A DNA stretch of 64,000 nt from Haloarcula laminariae. GTDB lineage: Archaea; Halobacteriota; Halobacteria; Halobacteriales; Haloarculaceae. Position numbers and translations under genes: made by a program. Shown piece by piece: positions 41,608-50,762 of this stretch. Position 1 is the stretch's first letter, and each line of letters starts with the position of its first letter. Below the pieces are notes generated by a model that had not been told where the DNA came from, did not search any database, and saw only the letters and a program-made list of their open reading frames with translations. The stretch lies in assembly GCF_025457605.1 (NCBI RefSeq), contig NZ_JAMZFY010000002.1, positions 682,001-746,000 of the forward strand, written 5' to 3'.

Positions 41608-42573
41608 ATGAACACGGACACTCCTGCGGACCACTGCGACGCCGTCATCGACGCCGTCTCCGGCGCCGTCATCGTCGACCGGGAGACGCTCGAAACCGTC
41701 CTCTCGGGGTTTCTGGCGCGCGGACACGTCCTCCTGGAGGACGTCCCTGGCACCGGTAAGACGCTGACCGCCCGCTCGCTGGCCGGGGCGCTGGGCCTGT
41801 CGTTCTCCCGCATCCAGTTCACGCCGGACCTGCTGCCGGCGGACGTGACCGGGACCTACGTCTTCGACGAGCAGTCGGGGGAGTTCCAGTTCCGGCCCGG
41901 CCCCATCTTCGGCAACGTGGTGCTGGCCGACGAGATAAACCGAGCGTCGCCAAAGACACAGGCCGCGCTGCTGGAAGCGATGGCCGAGGGGCAGGTGACA
42001 ATCGAGGGGCGGACCCACGACCTCCCCGAGCCGTTCTTCGTCATCGCGACGCAGAACCCCATCGAGCAGGACGGCACCTTCCCGCTGCCGGAGGCACAGG
42101 TCGACCGGTTCGTGGTGAAGACGAGCCTCGGGTATCCGGACGCGGCCGGCGAGCGCGAACTCGTCGACCGCCGGGCCGCCCGCACGGACCGCACGCCCGG
42201 CGTCGAGGCCGGGAGCGTCGACCCGGCCGCGCTCCGGCGGGCGCCCGAGGCCGTCCACGTCGCCGACGCGGTCCGGGACTACGTCGTCGACCTCTCCCGG
42301 GCGACCCGCGAGGACGCCCGCGTCGCGACCGGCGTCTCCCCGCGGGGGACCCAGCGGCTGTTCGAGGCGGCCCGGGCGCTCGCGGTCGTCCGCGGTCGCG
42401 ACTACGTCACGCCCGACCACGTCGCCGACGTCGCGCCGGCCGTCCTCGGACACCGCCTCGTCCTGACGCCGGACGCCCGCGTGGAGGACGTGGCCAAGGA
42501 CGCGGTCGTCGCGGACCTGCTCGACGACGTGGCGGTGCCGACGGTCACCTATACAGCAACGCCAGCAGAGTGA
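41608..42573 (+). CDS. MoxR-family AAA+ ATPase (cluster 2)
   Basis: A 321-residue MoxR ATPase. Walker A EDVPGTGKT is at residues 44-52, Walker B VVLADEINRASPKTQAALLE, sensor 1 FFVIATQNPIEQDGTFPLPE. It is about half identical by eye to the cluster 1 protein in the core, but lacks its acidic tail. The final 29 bp overlap the end of the convergent membrane gene. The DUF58 and DUF4129 partners are encoded convergently just beyond, instead of following in the same operon. Confidence 0.93.
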   Translation: MNTDTPADHCDAVIDAVSGAVIVDRETLETVLSGFLARGHVLLEDVPGTGKTLTARSLAGALGLSFSRIQFTPDLLPADVTGTYVFDEQSGEFQFRPGPIFGNVVLADEINRASPKTQAALLEAMAEGQVTIEGRTHDLPEPFFVIATQNPIEQDGTFPLPEAQVDRFVVKTSLGYPDAAGERELVDRRAARTDRTPGVEAGSVDPAALRRAPEAVHVADAVRDYVVDLSRATREDARVATGVSPRGTQRLFEAARALAVVRGRDYVTPDHVADVAPAVLGHRLVLTPDARVEDVAKDAVVADLLDDVAVPTVTYTATPAE

Positions 42574-43222
42574 CCGCGGCGGCAAGCAGGAGGACGAGCC
42601 CGCTCAGGGGCAGGCCGGTCGCCCCGTGGTCGTAGACGAGCAGCGCCGCGGCCACCGTGGCGGCGCCGTAAGCCGACGTGGCCCCGGTGTGTACCAGCTC
42701 GACGGTACGGGTCCCGGCGTCGGTCCGGAGCTGTTCGCCGAGGCTGATGCCGTGTTCCGCGGCGTCCCACGCGGCGACGGCGGCGGCGGCCGCGCCCAGC
42801 AGGCGCAGCGGGCCGGCGGCCTCGAAGATACCGGCCAGCGACACGCCGACTATCATGACCGCGAGCCCGGCCGAGACGAACCGGCGGGCAAATCGCTGCC
42901 GTATCGGGCGGACGCCGAGCCCGACGAGCGCCATCCCGACGAGGCCGGGCACCAGTTCGATGCTGTGGCGGGGGTCGGCGAGCGTCTCGCCACGGAGTAT
43001 CGCCCCGACCACGAGCGCCGCCCCCAGCGCCGTCCAGAGCCGCCCCTGTGGCACCGGCGCCGAGAACTCCCGGCCGCCGGCGGCGACGAGGCCGGTCCCG
43101 GCGAGCGCGGCGAGGACGGCGACGCGCTGGTCGAGCGTCGGCGCGAGTATCGCCGTCGAGGCGGCACAGAGCAGGAGGGCGAGCGCGCTGGCCAGCGGCG
43201 TCGGCCGGTGGGCGACGCTCAC
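42545..43222 (-). CDS. Membrane protein of MoxR cluster 2
   Basis: A 225-residue, Ala/Leu-rich membrane protein with about seven hydrophobic segments. The start is GTG 43220-43222 within a GTGA overlap with the DUF58 stop (VSVAHRPTPLASALALLL). The last helices are followed directly by the stop, LLALLYR. It resembles the four-helix protein of cluster 1 in position and in being membrane-embedded, though it is longer. The family is not known to me. Its 3' end overlaps the convergent MoxR gene. Confidence 0.8.
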   Translation of the reverse strand: MSVAHRPTPLASALALLLCAASTAILAPTLDQRVAVLAALAGTGLVAAGGREFSAPVPQGRLWTALGAALVVGAILRGETLADPRHSIELVPGLVGMALVGLGVRPIRQRFARRFVSAGLAVMIVGVSLAGIFEAAGPLRLLGAAAAAVAAWDAAEHGISLGEQLRTDAGTRTVELVHTGATSAYGAATVAAALLVYDHGATGLPLSGLVLLLAAAVTLLALLYR

Positions 43223-44508
43223 GCGGACCACCGCCGTCGCCGCTCGTCCAGCAGCACCGCCCCGAGCGGCGTCGCCGTGTCCCAGTCGACGACCGGGATG
43301 TCGGCCCCGCGTAGAGCGCGCAGTCGGAGGGTGCGCTCCCGGCGGGCCAGCCGCTGGCCGAGGCTCCCGTCGGCAGTCACGTCGGGGCTGACGACCGTCG
43401 TGGTGTGACCGGCCGCCGCGAGGGTCCGGATAGTCTCGACGATTCGCCGGTCCGTGAGCGGCGAGAGGACGACGACCTGCGTGTCGGTCCCGAGCCGCTT
43501 CCGCAGCAGCGTCGCCTGCCCGTCGAGGTCGTCCTCGCCGTCGCCGTCCCGACCCGTCCGGACCGCGCCGGGCGGCGTCGCGTCGAAGGCCGGGTGGGTC
43601 GCGAGCAGCCGCCACAGCGCCGCCTCGTGGTCCGGTCCGACGCCGGGGGCCCGAAAGCAGGGCTCCCGGCCGAAGGCGGCCAGGCCGACGGCGTCCCGGG
43701 TGTCCGAGAGGGCCGAGACGAGCTGCTCGGCGCCGGCGAGGCAGTGGGCGACCGCGTTGGGTCGGTCCTCGGCCGCGGCCCGGTAGGCGGGCGCGCGGGC
43801 GTCGACCAGCAGGCAGACCGACGTGGGGCGCTCCTCGCGGAACTCGACGGTGGTGAGCTCGCCGGTCCTGGCCCACCGCTTCGAGTCGATACGGCCTATC
43901 GGGTCGCCGGGGCGGTACTCCCGGACGGAGTGGAACTCGATGCCGCTGCCGCCCTCGTCCGTGACCAGCCGGCCCGCGTGGCCGTCCGGGTCCGGCCGGA
44001 CGGGGAGCTCGGGGACGGCGTCCCCGACCTGTATCTCGGTGCCGGCGGCGACCGTCGTCTCGACCTCGTGGGCGCCCGTGATGTCGCGGGCGACGACCGT
44101 CGCCGGGTCGAACTGGTGGCGGCCGGGCTCGGCCGCGACGGCGTAGCTGAACTCGGCGGTCCCGCCCGGCCGGAGCACGGCGGCGTGGCGCGGGCTCCCC
44201 TCGGCGACCGAGAGCATCGCCGGGACGCCGTCGATTACGCGGCAGTCCGCGAGCGTCCGGTCGCCGGTGTTTCTCACCCTGGTCGTGACGGGCACCGGCT
44301 CGCCGCGGGCGGGTCGGGCCTCGCCTACCTCCCGCTCCAGTTCCAGCTCGACCGTCGGCGGGCGCGAGAGCCGCGGATAGACCGCCAGTCCGGCCCCGAC
44401 GACGCCGACCAGCAGCGCCGCGGGCCGGTCGGTCAGGACGCCGACGGCGACGAACCACAGCGCGACGGCGACGATACCGCGCCAGCGCCCGGTCGCCCGG
44501 ACCGTCAC
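43219..44508 (-). CDS. DUF58 domain protein (cluster 2)
   Basis: A 429-residue protein with GTG start 44506-44508 in a GTGA overlap. Two transmembrane helices (residues 12-30 and 33-48) are followed by a beta-rich region with VTTRVRNTGDRTLADC. The DUF58 core is VREYRPGDPIGRIDSKRWA, and the vWA-like half carries VCLLVDARAP and VVLSPLTDRR. It is the counterpart of the protein at 5286-6695 but differs clearly in sequence, so the two clusters are ancient paralogues. Confidence 0.9.
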   Translation of the reverse strand: MTVRATGRWRGIVAVALWFVAVGVLTDRPAALLVGVVGAGLAVYPRLSRPPTVELELEREVGEARPARGEPVPVTTRVRNTGDRTLADCRVIDGVPAMLSVAEGSPRHAAVLRPGGTAEFSYAVAAEPGRHQFDPATVVARDITGAHEVETTVAAGTEIQVGDAVPELPVRPDPDGHAGRLVTDEGGSGIEFHSVREYRPGDPIGRIDSKRWARTGELTTVEFREERPTSVCLLVDARAPAYRAAAEDRPNAVAHCLAGAEQLVSALSDTRDAVGLAAFGREPCFRAPGVGPDHEAALWRLLATHPAFDATPPGAVRTGRDGDGEDDLDGQATLLRKRLGTDTQVVVLSPLTDRRIVETIRTLAAAGHTTTVVSPDVTADGSLGQRLARRERTLRLRALRGADIPVVDWDTATPLGAVLLDERRRRWSA

Positions 44509-45083
44509 TGCCCATCACCGCCGTCGACCAGCGCCCGGACGGTCCGCCGGGCCGCGTACTGGGTCCAGGCGTCCCCCCGCAGCGCGGACCGCAGGCGCTC
44601 GGCCACCGTCGGCCCGCTCGCGTCGGTGGCCAGGAAACGGGCCGCCACCGAGTCGTCGGTCCAGGCCCCGGCCTCGACGCGCTCCCTGGCGGCCGCTTTG
44701 CTCCGGCTTCCGCCGCGTTCCCCGTAGACGGCCGCGGCCCGGAGCCGCTCGCGCAGGTAGCCGCGGTCGGCCGCCGAGAGTGCCCACGGCCACCGGCCGA
44801 GCAGGTCGTCGACCCGCTCGCCCGGCCGCGGGGCGTCGGGGACGGTCTCGGGGTCCGGCGGGGCCGCCTGCTCGACGCGCCCCACCGCACGCCGGGCGAC
44901 CATCCAGCCGAGGACGGCCAGCGCGACCCCGCCGAAAGCCCCGAGCAGGAAGTAGTCGTTGCCGACGAACGCGACGACCGCCTCGACGGGCAGCAGCGTC
45001 GCGACGCCCGGGACCAGCGCCACGGCGACGGCGACGACGCCGAGCCCGACGAGCGCGGCGGCGCGGCGGCCGCTCGCTCTCAC
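44505..45083 (-). CDS. Membrane protein with soluble tail, MoxR cluster 2
   Basis: A 192-residue protein with GTG start 45081-45083 ([20 protein letters not shown]), overlapping the DUF4129 stop by GTGA and itself overlapping DUF58 the same way. Two N-terminal transmembrane segments (about 8-28 and 38-60) are followed by a helical, Arg/Ala-rich cytoplasmic domain (WPWALSAADRGYLRERLRAA). The family is unknown to me. The strict coupling makes it part of the same complex or pathway. Confidence 0.8.
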   Translation of the reverse strand: MRASGRRAAALVGLGVVAVAVALVPGVATLLPVEAVVAFVGNDYFLLGAFGGVALAVLGWMVARRAVGRVEQAAPPDPETVPDAPRPGERVDDLLGRWPWALSAADRGYLRERLRAAAVYGERGGSRSKAAARERVEAGAWTDDSVAARFLATDASGPTVAERLRSALRGDAWTQYAARRTVRALVDGGDGQ

Positions 45084-45892
45084 GCGGCCCCACCGTCGAG
45101 CCGGGCGAGCGTCTCGCGGGCGACGCGGGCCTGTTCGTCCGTCGGGGGCTGGGTCCCGTACCGGACGTCCTCGAAGGCCCGCCGGAGCCGGTCGACCTGC
45201 GCCGGGTCGAAGCCCGTCTCGACCGCGCGGCGGGCGCAGTCCCGCGGCGTCCGCGTCCGCGGGCGGTCGACGCCGGCCCGCTCGATGAGCTCGGCCCACG
45301 CCCGCTCCACGTCGTTTTGCGGGGCCGACGACAGCGGCTCGGCCGCGGAGTCGCCGGGGTCGCCCTCGCCTGCCCGACGGAGCCGGTCACGGTAGCGGTA
45401 GGCGAGGATTACGGCCGCGAGCAGGGGGACGAGCGCCAGGAAGTACCACAGCGGCAGGCCCCCGGGAACGAGCCCGGCCCAACCGGTCGAGTCCGATAGG
45501 CCGGTCTGTTCGGGACCGCTCCTATCGGCGCTGTCGGCCCGCTCGCCGCCCGCGTCCCCGCCCTGGGAGGCCTGGTCCCCAGCGCTCTCTCCGGCTTCCC
45601 GGCCCTCCGATGCTCCGTCACCGGACTGTGGGTCCGGCCGCTGAGCGTCCCCGCCGTCACCCTGTCCATCGCGCTCCCCGCTCCCGCCCTGGCGGAAGGT
45701 CTCGTCGACGGTCTCCGCCGCCGACTCTACCCCGCCCTGGTCGTCCTCGCCCAGCGGCAGGGCGTCCCACTGGACGTCGACCGCGTCGGCCGGGTCAGTC
45801 GACATCGACGCCGCCAGCGTCGACGCCGAGAGCCCGATGGCGGCGACGACGACGACGGCCATCCCGGCCGAGAGTAGTCGTTCGGTGTTCAT
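45080..45892 (-). CDS. DUF4129 domain protein (cluster 2)
   Basis: A 270-residue protein starting at ATG 45890-45892 ([20 protein letters not shown]). A signal or anchor helix is followed by a low-complexity Gly/Ser/Asp/Gln stretch (residues 60-150), a transmembrane helix ([19 protein letters not shown]) and the cytoplasmic DUF4129 domain ([34 protein letters not shown]). It is much shorter than its 707-residue counterpart in cluster 1, which has long extracellular domains. It is first in the operon and faces the UDP-glucose dehydrogenase gene. Confidence 0.87.
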   Translation of the reverse strand: MNTERLLSAGMAVVVVAAIGLSASTLAASMSTDPADAVDVQWDALPLGEDDQGGVESAAETVDETFRQGGSGERDGQGDGGDAQRPDPQSGDGASEGREAGESAGDQASQGGDAGGERADSADRSGPEQTGLSDSTGWAGLVPGGLPLWYFLALVPLLAAVILAYRYRDRLRRAGEGDPGDSAAEPLSSAPQNDVERAWAELIERAGVDRPRTRTPRDCARRAVETGFDPAQVDRLRRAFEDVRYGTQPPTDEQARVARETLARLDGGAA

Positions 45893-46050
45893 TCGGCTGG
45901 TCCCGGCTGGCACGTAGCCGAGCCTTGTTATGGACCGGCTATCGACCCGTAGCGGCCGCGAGCCGCGGCATCTATCGACCCAGACCGGAGGCCATACCCC
46001 CCGCCGAAGGACCCGAATTCTCATCACCCGTGACGGCGAAGTCGGGGGCG

Positions 46051-47355
46051 ATGAACGTCAGTATCGTCGGCAGCGGCTACGTCGGCACCACGGTCGCGGC
46101 GTGTCTGGCCGACCTCGGACACGAGGTCACGGCGATAGATATCGACGAGGCCGTCGTCGACGCTATCAACGACGGCGAGGCGCCGATTCACGAGCCGGGC
46201 CTGGACGAACTGGTCGCCGAACACGGCGGGGGGCGGTTGCGGGCGACGACGGACTACGACGCCATCCGGGACACCGACCTCACGATGCTCGCCCTGCCCA
46301 CGCCGTCGAACGACGACGGCAGCATCGACCTCGGGTACATGGAGGCGGGCGCCGCGAGCGTCGGCGAGGCGCTGGCCGAGGGCGACGGGCGCGACCAGCC
46401 CCATCTCGTCGTCACGAAATCGACCGTCATTCCCCGGACGACCGACGAGCGTCTCGCCCCGCGCATCGCCGAGGCCGGCCTGACACGCGGCGAGGACTTC
46501 CTCGTCGCCTCGAACCCCGAGTTCCAGCGCGAGGGCACCGCCGTCGCGGACTTCCTGAACCCAGACAAGCTCGTCTTCGGGGCCGACGACGACCGTGCGT
46601 TCGACACCCTCAACGAGCTCTACGCGCCCCTGCGGGAGGCCGCCGACGGCGACGTGCCCGTCGTCGAGACCGGCATCGCCGAGGCCGAGATGATAAAGTA
46701 CGCCAACAACACCTTCCTCGCCTCGAAGGTCTCGCTCATCAACGACATCGGCAACGTCTGCAAGGAGTTCGGCGTCGACGCCTACGAGGTGGCCGAGGCC
46801 ATCGGGCTCGACGACCGCATCGGCGAGCGGTTCCTCAGAAGTGGCGTGGGCTGGGGTGGGAGCTGCTTCCCGAAGGACACCGACGCCATCATCGCCGCCG
46901 CCCGCGAGCAGGGGTACGACCCGGCGGTGCTCTCCGCGGCGGTCGAGCTGAACGACGCCCAGCCCGAACGCCTGCTCGCCCTGCTTGACGACCACGTCGA
47001 CGTCTCGGGCAAGCGCATCGCCGTCCTCGGGCTGGCGTTCAAACCCGGCACGGACGACATCCGTAACACGCGGGCGGTCCCGGTCATCGAGGGGCTGCGC
47101 GAACGCGGGGCCGAGGTCGTGGCCTACGACCCCGTGGCGACCGAGAACATGCGCGAGCGGTATCCGGATATCGAGTACGCCGACTCGGCCGCCAGCGCCC
47201 TCGAAGGGGCCTCGGGCGCGGTCGTCGTCACCGACTGGGACGAGTTCGCGGCGCTAAACGGCGAGTTCGACGCGATGGATGAGCCGGTCGTCGTGGACGG
47301 TCGAAGAATCGTCGAGCGCCGGGACGGCATCACCTACGAGGGGCTGACCTGGTAG
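46051..47355 (+). CDS. UDP-glucose 6-dehydrogenase (AglM-like)
   Basis: A 434-residue enzyme that oxidises UDP-glucose to UDP-glucuronate, a precursor of haloarchaeal N-glycans. Rossmann start [20 protein letters not shown]; catalytic Cys near residue 272 in [35 protein letters not shown]-terminal [22 protein letters not shown] 46051 gives the usual length; upstream frame extensions are arginine-rich. It differs from the WecC at 12515 in its active-site context. It converges on the SDR operon with 1 nt between stops. Confidence 0.94.
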   Translation: MNVSIVGSGYVGTTVAACLADLGHEVTAIDIDEAVVDAINDGEAPIHEPGLDELVAEHGGGRLRATTDYDAIRDTDLTMLALPTPSNDDGSIDLGYMEAGAASVGEALAEGDGRDQPHLVVTKSTVIPRTTDERLAPRIAEAGLTRGEDFLVASNPEFQREGTAVADFLNPDKLVFGADDDRAFDTLNELYAPLREAADGDVPVVETGIAEAEMIKYANNTFLASKVSLINDIGNVCKEFGVDAYEVAEAIGLDDRIGERFLRSGVGWGGSCFPKDTDAIIAAAREQGYDPAVLSAAVELNDAQPERLLALLDDHVDVSGKRIAVLGLAFKPGTDDIRNTRAVPVIEGLRERGAEVVAYDPVATENMRERYPDIEYADSAASALEGASGAVVVTDWDEFAALNGEFDAMDEPVVVDGRRIVERRDGITYEGLTW

Positions 47356-47356
47356 G

Positions 47357-48325
47357 CTACGACTCGGCCGCGAACCGCTCCCGGACGACCGATTCCACGT
47401 CGTATCTGGTCTCCCAGCCCAGCCGCTCCCGCGCGGCGGTCGTGTCGACGGGGAACTCCGAGACGAGCGTCTCCTCGCCGGCCCGCGGGTTCTCGACGAG
47501 TTCGATGTCGACCTCGCGGCCGTGCTCGGCCGCGACGGACTGGACGAGTTCGGCGACGGTCTCGACGCCGGGGTCCTCGTCGCTGGCTATCTCGTACTTC
47601 TCGACGCCGGTCTCACCCGCGTCGAGCTGTTCGACCAGCCGCTCGGCGCTGCGCAGGTACGCGCGGGCCACGTCCTTGACGTGGACGAAGTTCCGACACT
47701 GGGTGCCCGGTTCGTACACCGTCAGCGTCTCGCCGGCCATCGCCCGCGAGAGGAAGAAGTTGATGACGGTCCCCTTGGATATCTCCCGGCCGCCGACTTC
47801 GTGGCCGCCGTAGAGGTTGGAAATCATGAACTGGTGGGCCGGGAACGCGCCGTCGGCGAACTCTTCGATGGCTCGTTCGCTGAGCAGTTTGGTGCGGCCG
47901 TACCAGTTCATCGGGTCCCGAGGGTGGTCGACCGTGATGGGGAACTCCGTCGGGTCCCCGAGCACGGCCATCGAGAAGGGGAATATCATCGCGGCGCCGG
48001 TCTTGTGGCAGAACCACGCGACGTTTTCGGTCCCCTGGACGTTACACTCGTAGGCGAGGTCCTGCTTTGCCTCGCAGTCGTCGACGCCCGAGATGGCCGC
48101 CAGATGCATGACGACGTCGGCGCCGTCCAGCGTCTCCTCCAGGCGGTCGCGGTTCCGGATGTCGACGTGTTCGACGTCGACGTCGCCCACCGAGCGGACG
48201 TCGCCGAGATAGAAGTTGTCCAGTGCGGTAATCTCCCAGTCGGGGTGCTGTGCCTCCAGTTCGACGAGGACGCGGCTGCCGATGTAGCCGGCCGCGCCCG
48301 TGAGAGCGATGTGTGTCTCAGCCAT
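47357..48325 (-). CDS. NAD-dependent sugar epimerase/dehydratase (SDR)
   Basis: A 322-residue extended SDR. It has the NAD site ALTGAAGYIGSRVLVELEA, HLAAISGVDDCE, an active site with FSMAVLG (catalytic Ser/Thr region) and NWYGRTKLLSERA (YxxxK), and substrate loop RNFVHVKDVARAYL. It is the last gene of a three-gene minus-strand operon and overlaps the preceding gene by 8 nt. It probably acts on a UDP-sugar intermediate shared with the two other SDR enzymes. The exact reaction is not determinable. Confidence 0.88.
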   Translation of the reverse strand: MAETHIALTGAAGYIGSRVLVELEAQHPDWEITALDNFYLGDVRSVGDVDVEHVDIRNRDRLEETLDGADVVMHLAAISGVDDCEAKQDLAYECNVQGTENVAWFCHKTGAAMIFPFSMAVLGDPTEFPITVDHPRDPMNWYGRTKLLSERAIEEFADGAFPAHQFMISNLYGGHEVGGREISKGTVINFFLSRAMAGETLTVYEPGTQCRNFVHVKDVARAYLRSAERLVEQLDAGETGVEKYEIASDEDPGVETVAELVQSVAAEHGREVDIELVENPRAGEETLVSEFPVDTTAARERLGWETRYDVESVVRERFAAES

Positions 48326-49253
48326 CGGTGAATCTCCGTGCGATGTCGCGGACCCCCTCGCGGAGGGTCGTCTGCGGTTCGTAGCCCGTGCCCGCCAGCC
48401 GGTCGAAGTTGACGTGGTAGGACGGCCCGGGGTGTTCGTCCTCCAGATAGGTGATGTCGACCGCGCCGACCTCCTCGTCGACGATGTCGGCGATTTCGGA
48501 TATCTGATAGTTGGCGTCGTTGGACCCGACGTTGTAGACCCGTTCGTCCCACGCGCCGGGCTCCAGGGCGGCGTGTTTGTACGCCCGAGCGGCGTCGCTG
48601 ACGTGGATAAAGGGCCGCCAGTTCGACCCGTCGCCGTAGACGGTGAGGGTCCGCCCGGTCAGCGCCCGGAAGACGAAGTAGTTCACGACGAGGTTGAACC
48701 GGATGCCCGGCGAGTAGCCGAAGTTCGTCGCCATCCGCAGCGCCGTCCCGTCCATCCCGAACTCCTCGCAGGCCTCCCGGAGGAGCGCCTCCGAATCGAG
48801 TTTCGTCTCTGCGTAGGGGTTGATGGGGTCGGGGTCGACGGTCTCGTCGATGTCGGTGCTGGTCGCGCGGCCGTAGACGTTACACGAGGAGGCGAAGACG
48901 ACGTTCTCGACGCCGAGTTTCCCGGCGGCCGTCAGGACGTTCTCGGTGCCGTCGTAGTTGACCGCGACGGTCTCCTCGCGGCGGTCGTGGGTGCTTGCGG
49001 CGCCCGTTATCGCGGCGAGGTGGACGACGGCGTCGACGCCCCGCATCGCGCTCTCGACGTCGCCGTACTCGCGGACGTCGCCCCGACGAAACTCCAGACT
49101 GCCGTTGACAGCGCCCATGAGCGCGCGCGGCGACCCCGACGCGAGGCTGTCGAGGACGACCACCTCGCCCACCCGGTCGTCGTCGGCCAGCCGGGGAATC
49201 AGGTCGCTCCCGATGTAGCCACAGCCGCCCGTGACCAGCACGTCGGTCGTCAT
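48318..49253 (-). CDS. NAD-dependent sugar epimerase/dehydratase (SDR), middle gene
   Basis: A 311-residue extended SDR with VLVTGGCGYIGSDLIPRLAD at the start, VVHLAAITGAASTHD, ASSCNVYGRA and NPYAETKLDSE (YxxxK). RMATNFGYSPGIRFNLVVNY and WRPFIHVSDAARAY follow the UDP-sugar epimerase layout. It overlaps the SQD1-like gene by 4 nt (ATGA-type) and the next SDR by 8 nt. Tight coupling suggests sequential steps on one nucleotide sugar. Confidence 0.88.
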   Translation of the reverse strand: MTTDVLVTGGCGYIGSDLIPRLADDDRVGEVVVLDSLASGSPRALMGAVNGSLEFRRGDVREYGDVESAMRGVDAVVHLAAITGAASTHDRREETVAVNYDGTENVLTAAGKLGVENVVFASSCNVYGRATSTDIDETVDPDPINPYAETKLDSEALLREACEEFGMDGTALRMATNFGYSPGIRFNLVVNYFVFRALTGRTLTVYGDGSNWRPFIHVSDAARAYKHAALEPGAWDERVYNVGSNDANYQISEIADIVDEEVGAVDITYLEDEHPGPSYHVNFDRLAGTGYEPQTTLREGVRDIARRFTDG

Positions 49254-50422
49254 TCGTCGACGAGCACGCCCGGCAGGAAGCGGTCCTCGTGGGCCTCGAT
49301 GGTGTCGGCGTACGTGGTCAGCGTCTCGAAGATGTCTTCGACACCCTCCTCGAAGGTCTGGTCCTGGTCACCGATGAGGTCCGTGTACCGGGACTTCTCT
49401 ATCTCCATCTTGTGTGTCTCGTCCTCGTCGCGCGGGTTCTCGAAGTGTTCGACGGCCACGTCGAGGTCGAACTGCTCGCCCACGTCGGCGATGGTCTCGG
49501 CTATCTCGACGATACTGATGGCGCGGGTCACCTGGTTGTACACCGTCAGCCCCTCCGGCCGGTCGTCGGCGTCGCCCAGAGCCAGCTGGGCCAGCCCCTC
49601 GACGGCGTCCTCAAGCGAGACGAACGGCTTGCGCTGCTCGCCCTTGCCGTAGACGGTGACGGGGTAGCCCGCGACGGCCTGCGCACAGAAGCGGTGCGTG
49701 ACCGTCCCGAAGTAGTAGTCGAAGTCGAACCGAGTTTTGAGCCGCTCGTCCTCGCGGGTCTCCTCGGTCTCGGTCCCGTAGGTGATGGCGGTGCGCACGT
49801 CCGAGACGGGGATGTCGAACTGCTTGTGGGCCAGCCGCATGTTGGCCGCGTCGTGGGACTTCGTGAGGTGGTACCACGAGCCGGCCATCGCCGGGAACGG
49901 CACGTCGTCGGCCTCGCCCTGGTTCTCCATCGTCGCCCCGCCCTCGGGGATGGGGAACTCCGGCGCGCCGTAGACGCCCGTCGTCGTCGTCTCGACGAAG
50001 TGGGTGTCCGTGAGGTCGTGCTCTTCGAGCCCCCACAGGAGGTTTCGGGTGGCCTGGAGGTTGTTGTGCTGGGTGTAGTTGGCCCGCTCGCCGTTTATCT
50101 GGGAGTACGGCGCGGAGGGCTGGGCGGCGGCGTGGACGACGGTGTCGGGTTCGTGGACCTGGAGCAGCTCGTCGACGAAGTCCTTCTCGACGAGGTCGCC
50201 CTCGACGAAGGACATGTTCGAGATGCCGAGCGTCTCCTCGGCGGCGTCGAGCCGCTCGTCGATAGAGGCCACGGGGACGGCGCTGGTCGCGCCGACCTCT
50301 TCGACCCACTCGCGGCGGCCGAAGTTGTCCACGAGGAGGACGCGGTCGTCGGTTCGCGACGCGATACGCAGCGCTGTGGGCCAGCCGATGTAGCCGTCTG
50401 CCCCGGTGACGAGTATCGTCAT
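49250..50422 (-). CDS. SQD1-like UDP-sulfoquinovose synthase
   Basis: A 390-residue SDR enzyme closely following the SQD1/SqdB/Agl3 plan, which makes UDP-sulfoquinovose from UDP-glucose and sulfite. Marks are TGADGYIGWPTALRIASR, SAPYSQINGERANYTQHNN (SQD1 has SAPYSMID and YTQHNN), TTTTGVYGAPEFPIPEGGAT, SWYHLTKSHDAANMRLAHKQ and TVYGKGEQRKPFVSLEDAVE. The catalytic Tyr-x-x-x-Lys is kept. It heads the three-SDR operon. Sulfoquinovose is known in Sulfolobus N-glycans. A sulfated surface glycan or lipid is the likely use, by inference. Confidence 0.88.
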   Translation of the reverse strand: MTILVTGADGYIGWPTALRIASRTDDRVLLVDNFGRREWVEEVGATSAVPVASIDERLDAAEETLGISNMSFVEGDLVEKDFVDELLQVHEPDTVVHAAAQPSAPYSQINGERANYTQHNNLQATRNLLWGLEEHDLTDTHFVETTTTGVYGAPEFPIPEGGATMENQGEADDVPFPAMAGSWYHLTKSHDAANMRLAHKQFDIPVSDVRTAITYGTETEETREDERLKTRFDFDYYFGTVTHRFCAQAVAGYPVTVYGKGEQRKPFVSLEDAVEGLAQLALGDADDRPEGLTVYNQVTRAISIVEIAETIADVGEQFDLDVAVEHFENPRDEDETHKMEIEKSRYTDLIGDQDQTFEEGVEDIFETLTTYADTIEAHEDRFLPGVLVDE

Positions 50423-50423
50423 T

Positions 50424-50464
50424 AGTTACTCAGTTCGTGAGTAACTCGCGGGAGATATATATTT
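50424..50464 (-). promoter_or_regulatory. Promoter and palindromic operator of the SDR operon
   Basis: A minus-strand TATA element (AAATATATATC, about 50455-50465) predicts initiation near 50432. A perfect 8-bp inverted repeat, AGTTACTC and GAGTAACT, with 7-nt spacer (50424-50446) spans that start site and abuts the ATG at 50422. A bound repressor would block initiation or translation. Confidence 0.5.
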
Positions 50465-50580
50465 TCTGTACTCCGGCCAGCAGAAGTCGGTGTCGAAATG
50501 CCAGTCCCCTCCACGTCCTCCGACGGTCGGTTCCGGAAGGGTTAAAAATCGTCCTCGCCATCGTTCAGTTGCTATCGCAC

Positions 50581-50653
50581 GGGCCGGTGGGGTAGCCTGG
50601 TATCCTTCGGCCTTCGGGTGGCCGTAACCGCGATTCGAATTCGCGCCGGCCCA
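50581..50653 (+). tRNA. tRNA-Pro (anticodon CGG)
   Basis: A 73-nt cloverleaf. Acceptor stem GGGCCGG pairs with CCGGCCC, discriminator A. D arm contains GGGGTAGCCTGGTATCC. The anticodon arm CGGCC-TTCGGGT-GGCCG has loop positions U33, CGG and G37; the T arm is CGCGA-TTCGAAT-TCGCG. CCA is not encoded and no intron is present. A TATA-like TTAAAAATC is at about 50542-50550, roughly 35 bp upstream. Confidence 0.95.
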
Positions 50654-50730
50654 CTTCTCCAAAACACTGTATTCAGGAGCGAAAGCGCCGATTACGGCGC
50701 TATTCGGACCGACCTGTTTCGGACCAACAA

Positions 50731-50736
50731 TATTAT
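50731..50736 (+). promoter_or_regulatory. TATA box for the membrane glycosyltransferase at 50763
   Basis: TATTAT, about 29 bp before ATG 50763, giving a leaderless message. It lies about 80 bp downstream of the tRNA. Confidence 0.5.
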
Positions 50737-50762
50737 GCGTATCCTTACACTGCCGGAAGTAT

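Noticed and set aside
39801-41822. 673-codon reverse frame opposite the GT39-like gene
   Set aside because: GC-rich antisense open frame; composition is Arg/Gly/Glu-rich with no helices or motifs and it crosses the MoxR promoter.
43405-44727. 440-codon plus-strand frame opposite DUF58
   Set aside because: Antisense of a gene with clear DUF58 motifs and GTGA couplings on the minus strand.
50581-50653. tRNA-Pro as an integration site of an island
   Set aside because: No integrase nearby and no partial tRNA repeat seen within the window; flanking genes have normal core composition.
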